From assembly GCA_902826815.1 (NCBI GenBank), contig CADEGF010000008.1, forward strand, positions 62,001 to 126,000: a stretch of 64,000 nt of DNA, written 5' to 3'. Shown piece by piece: positions 61,279-64,000 of the stretch; position 1 is the first letter of the stretch, and the number at the start of each line of letters is the position of its first letter. Below the pieces are notes generated by a model. It was not told the DNA's origin. It saw only the letters and a list, made by a program, of their open reading frames with translations, and did no database searches. This stretch comes from an uncultured Mycobacteriaceae bacterium. Its GTDB lineage: Bacteria; Actinomycetota; Actinomycetes; Mycobacteriales; Mycobacteriaceae. Made by a program: the position numbers and the translations under genes.

Positions 61279-62295
61279 TTACGCAGCCGTGCCGCTTTCC
61301 GGCAGCAAACGCTGCAGCACGTCGGACAGGGTGATGAGGCCGACGAACTCATCGGCGTCGACGACGATCGCCAGATGGTTGCGCGTCTGGCGCATCAGGT
61401 GCAGCGCACGGTAGACCGGCAAATCAGGCGCCAGTCGCAACACCGGCCGCATCAGGTCGTTAGCCCGGATTTCGGGATCGGCGCGCAGGCTGTCACGCAC
61501 ATGCACCACGCCCGTCACGGCCTGATCCTCACCCTGGACGAGGATCCGCTGGTGGCCCGTCAGCCGGGACATCGCTTGTATTGCCGCCGGATCGGCTTCG
61601 GCCGTGACCGTGCTCAATGACGAAGTGCGCGAGACGATATCGCCGACGACGAGCTTCTCGAGGTCCAGCGCGGTGGCGAGATTGCGGTAGTACCGCGGAT
61701 CGAGCGCGCCAGCGGCCGCCGAGTGCTCCACCAGTTGGCGAAGCGTCTCTGGATCCTGTCCCTCGCCGAGTTCGTTGATGGGCGTGACGCCGACCTTGCG
61801 CACACACCAGTTGGCCGCGCGGTTCAGCGCGATCAGCACCGGCCGGGTGAGCGCCATGAATGTGCGCATCGGTATCGCCAGAATCGTCGCCGCGCGTTCG
61901 GGATGCGCGATGGCCCACGACTTCGGCGCCATCTCGCCGATCACGAGGTGCAGAAACGTCACGATCGCCAGCGCCAGCACGAAACCGCCCGCGTCGGCAA
62001 CCCACATGGGTGCGCCTGTGGCGTGCAGCAGTGGGGTGAGCCAGTGGTGCACAGCAGGTTTCGTCGTCGCACCCAACGCCAGCGTGCACACGGTGATACC
62101 CAGCTGCGAACCCGCAAGCAGCAGCGAAAGCTCGCTGGTGCTTCGCAGCGCGGCCCTGGCCGAACGACTCTTTGCCGCGGCGTCCTCGAGCCGGTGCCGA
62201 CGCGCGGTCAGCAGCGCGAACTCGACGGCGACGAACAGGGCGCTCAACGCGATCAGGCCGAAGGTGACCGCGAGCACCACCCACGGGTTACTCAA
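61279..62295 (-). CDS. CNNM/CBS-domain membrane protein, second gene of pair
   Basis: 338 residues from TTG 62295, with GGAGG 7 bases upstream; the longer frame overlaps the upstream gene and is rejected. The DUF21 membrane domain (three helices in ~1-140; LLAGSQLGITVCTLALG; HLVIGEMAPKSWAIAHPE) is followed by two CBS motifs (~200-335; TGHQRILVQGEDQAVTGVVHVRDSL and RNHLAIVVDADEFVGLITLSDVLQ). Such proteins are Mg2+/metal-ion transporters or sensors. It lacks the C-terminal CorC domain that its partner has. The overlap with the upstream gene is 8 bp. Confidence 0.9.
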   Translation of the reverse strand: MSNPWVVLAVTFGLIALSALFVAVEFALLTARRHRLEDAAAKSRSARAALRSTSELSLLLAGSQLGITVCTLALGATTKPAVHHWLTPLLHATGAPMWVADAGGFVLALAIVTFLHLVIGEMAPKSWAIAHPERAATILAIPMRTFMALTRPVLIALNRAANWCVRKVGVTPINELGEGQDPETLRQLVEHSAAAGALDPRYYRNLATALDLEKLVVGDIVSRTSSLSTVTAEADPAAIQAMSRLTGHQRILVQGEDQAVTGVVHVRDSLRADPEIRANDLMRPVLRLAPDLPVYRALHLMRQTRNHLAIVVDADEFVGLITLSDVLQRLLPESGTAA

Positions 62296-63634
62296 CGCCG
62301 TCCTCCTTGTCGCGCACCGCGACGAACACCTCGGCGGGCACCCGACGCTCGATGGATTCAACCTTGGCGGACAACACCTTCGGCTTCGCGGGCCAACCGG
62401 CGGGGTTGTCCGGCAGCGGGATGTCGACACTGTCTCCGACCGCGGGCATCCGACCCAACTGGTGCATCAGCAGCCCCGCGATGGTCTCGTAGTCGCCGTC
62501 GGGCAGTCGTTCGTCGAGCAGTCGCTGGGCCTCGTCGAGGTGGATGTCGCCGGGCAGCAGCCAGCCGCCGTCACGTCGCGTGACCCGCCCGTCGGCCCCA
62601 TCGTGTTCGTCGGCGATTTCGCCGACCAGTTCCTCGGCGATGTCCTCGACGGTGACGATGCCTGCCAGGCCGCCGTACTCGTCGATCACCACCGCGAGCT
62701 CGTCGCCCGCCTCGGTCAGCCGGGTGAGCGTCTCGGGCAGCGGCAGCGACGTCGGCACCTGAACGGCAGGCCTGCACCGCGACCGCGCGCTATCGGTCGG
62801 TTCGGCGTCCAGGACGGCGTCGAGGTCGATGACCCCAAGCACCTCGTCGGTGGTCTCGCCGACGACGGGGTAGCGGGTGTGGCCGCCGGCCATCCGGGTG
62901 AGCACCGCGTCGATGGTCTCGTCGAAGCGGACGGTGTCGACCCGGGTGCGCGGGATCATCGCATGCTCGGCGGTGCTCGTCGGGAAGTCCAGTATTCGGC
63001 CGAGCAGGGTGGACAGATCCCGCCGCATTTCGCCCGAGGCGGACGATGCGGCGACGATGTGCTCGAGATCGCGTGCGGTAGCTGCCTGTTCGACGTCGTG
63101 CACCGGTTCGATCTTCACCGCGCGAAGCAACACATTCGACGACTGGTCCATGAACCAGATCAACCAGCCGAACAGCCGCAGATACCACCGGGTGGACACC
63201 GCGAGCCTTCGGGCCAGCGACTCCGGTATGGCGATCGCGAGGTTCTTCGGGAACAGCTCACCGAACAGCATCTGGACGACGGTGCAGAAGATCAGCGACA
63301 CGGCAGTGCCGACCGCGACCCCGACGCCGGTGGGCACACTGGCCATCCCGAGCAGCTCGGCAAGGCCCGACCCGATCAGCGGCTCGGCGACGTAGCCCGC
63401 CAGCAGGCCGGTGACGGTGATGCCCAGCTGCGCGCCGGACAGCATGAACGATGTCCGCCTGGTGACGTCGAGCGCGCGGGCCGCCGACGAATCGCCCGCT
63501 TCGGCGTGGGCCTTCAGGCTGGCGCGGCTGACCGCCGTGTAGGCGAACTCCTGAGCGACGAAATACGCGGTGAACGCCGTGATCAACACGACCACCAGGA
63601 CGCCGAGGCCGATATTGGCCAGCGCGACTAACAC
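62288..63634 (-). CDS. CNNM/CBS-domain membrane protein with CorC-type C-terminus, first gene of pair
   Basis: 448 residues from GTG 63634. The DUF21 domain (FVAQEFAYTAVSRASLKAHAE; LSGAQLGITVTGLLAGYV; FGELFPKNLAIAIPE) is followed by a CBS pair (HTRYPVVGETTDEVLGVIDLDAVL; ELAVVIDEYGGLAGIVTVEDIAEELVGEI) and a transporter-associated CorC/HlyC domain (~350-440). It probably forms a heteromer with the second gene's product in the cytoplasmic membrane. As I recall, M. tuberculosis Rv1842c-Rv1841c is the equivalent pair, near gnd1. Confidence 0.92.
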   Translation of the reverse strand: MLVALANIGLGVLVVVLITAFTAYFVAQEFAYTAVSRASLKAHAEAGDSSAARALDVTRRTSFMLSGAQLGITVTGLLAGYVAEPLIGSGLAELLGMASVPTGVGVAVGTAVSLIFCTVVQMLFGELFPKNLAIAIPESLARRLAVSTRWYLRLFGWLIWFMDQSSNVLLRAVKIEPVHDVEQAATARDLEHIVAASSASGEMRRDLSTLLGRILDFPTSTAEHAMIPRTRVDTVRFDETIDAVLTRMAGGHTRYPVVGETTDEVLGVIDLDAVLDAEPTDSARSRCRPAVQVPTSLPLPETLTRLTEAGDELAVVIDEYGGLAGIVTVEDIAEELVGEIADEHDGADGRVTRRDGGWLLPGDIHLDEAQRLLDERLPDGDYETIAGLLMHQLGRMPAVGDSVDIPLPDNPAGWPAKPKVLSAKVESIERRVPAEVFVAVRDKEDGVE

Positions 63635-63826
63635 GTCCCCACCGCCGGAGACATCGTGGCTTGGTCAACCCGGGGTGGGGCAGGTCTTCGGGGTGCGCGC
63701 GAGGCGCTACTCATTGCTCCCTTTTGGTCGTCGACGCAGGTCGTGTGTTCCATCGACGATACCTGGACGACCCCTGTGACCCGCATTCTCATGGCTCGCC
63801 AAGGCAAGGCAAGTTAAATGGGGGGC

Positions 63827-64000
63827 ATGACAACCGACACACCACTGCAGTTGGGAATGGTTGGACTCGGCCGAATGGGTGCGAACCTGGTGCGGCGGCT
63901 GATGCGAGACGGGCACAGCTGTGTCGTCTTCGACATGAACGCCGACGCGGTGAGCACTCTTGCGAAGGAGGGTGCGACGGGTTCGTCGTCGTTGGCCGAC
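63827..64000 (+). CDS. gnd: 6-phosphogluconate dehydrogenase, N-terminal part (3' truncated by window edge)
   Basis: 58 codons from ATG 63827 (the in-frame ATG 63818 is also possible). LGMVGLGRMGANLVRRLMRDGHSCVVFDMN is the NADP-binding start of the 6-phosphogluconate dehydrogenase/3-hydroxyisobutyrate dehydrogenase superfamily. The R-R-L-M-R-D-G-H pattern points to the short YqeC/GndA-type 6-phosphogluconate dehydrogenase. It is divergent from the CNNM pair; the 192-bp gap holds no other gene I can support. Confidence 0.82.
   Translation, partial: MTTDTPLQLGMVGLGRMGANLVRRLMRDGHSCVVFDMNADAVSTLAKEGATGSSSLAD

Noticed and set aside
63635-63826. Magnesium riboswitch upstream of the CNNM genes
   Set aside because: The genes suggest one and the gap is 192 bp, but I could not find the conserved M-box core on the minus strand.

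Overview
The window is about 64 kb of high-GC actinobacterial chromosome that reads as a fast-growing-type Mycobacterium/Mycolicibacterium. The evidence is the gene order arcA-pmt-rsmI-pabB-metG-tatD-rpfB-ksgA-ispE-FAAL-pth-rplY-lpqT-prsA-glmU-tRNA(Gln)-tetR-mfd-mazG-lpqU-eno-ftsB-DUF501-ppx, which I recall as the M. tuberculosis Rv1000-Rv1026 neighbourhood, together with LpqN/LpqT-type lipoproteins, a PE-PPE-domain hydrolase, many GTG/TTG starts, and genes that begin 6-7 bases after a TANNNT -10 box (leaderless style).

Region 1 (1-10.0 kb) is a catabolic block. A partial shikimate-dehydrogenase-like gene is followed by a long leftward set: GntR regulator, ABC solute-binding lipoprotein, two permeases, two ATPases, a three-segment RidA-like protein, an aldehyde dehydrogenase and an enoyl-CoA hydratase. 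A perfect 27-bp direct repeat lies at both ends of this set, so it may be an acquired cassette. Region 2 (10-16.6 kb) holds secreted proteins and lipoproteins, an AlkB-like oxygenase, and a divergent soxR/arcA pair that shares a SoxR-type operator. Region 3 (16.7-21.7 kb) has a decayed AbiEi/DUF559-type gene, the protein mannosyltransferase, rsmI, a hydrolase and pabB.

Region 4 (21.7-26.0 kb) is a tandem duplication of a two-gene unit, a flavin oxidoreductase plus an ECF41-type sigma factor. Each copy is preceded by the same promoter-like pair, TGTCAC(A/G)-N15-GTGTC. Region 5 (26.2-35.9 kb) carries gdhA, metG, tatD, rpfB, ksgA, a soluble Ser/Thr kinase inserted antisense, ispE and a fatty-acyl-AMP ligase. 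Region 6 (35.9-41.3 kb) carries a small membrane protein, a phosphotransferase and hydrolase with a TetR regulator that share an ACAT-N12-ATGT inverted repeat, and a PF10118-like/unknown gene pair.

Region 7 (41.4-60.5 kb) is the conserved housekeeping block. It is interrupted between mazG and lpqU by a DUF559-type nuclease gene bracketed by two near-identical hairpin elements, followed by an efeO-efeB iron unit under an IdeR-like box. Region 8 (60.5-64 kb) has a DUF4383 membrane protein, a 34-residue Cys/His-rich metallothionein-like peptide, two overlapping CNNM/CBS membrane proteins and the start of a 6-phosphogluconate dehydrogenase gene.

The strongest candidates for new biology are the hairpin-bracketed nuclease (with its decayed relative elsewhere in the window), the duplicated ECF41 cassettes, and the repeat-bounded RidA/ABC catabolic block. 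All family assignments come from reading motifs; no database search was run.
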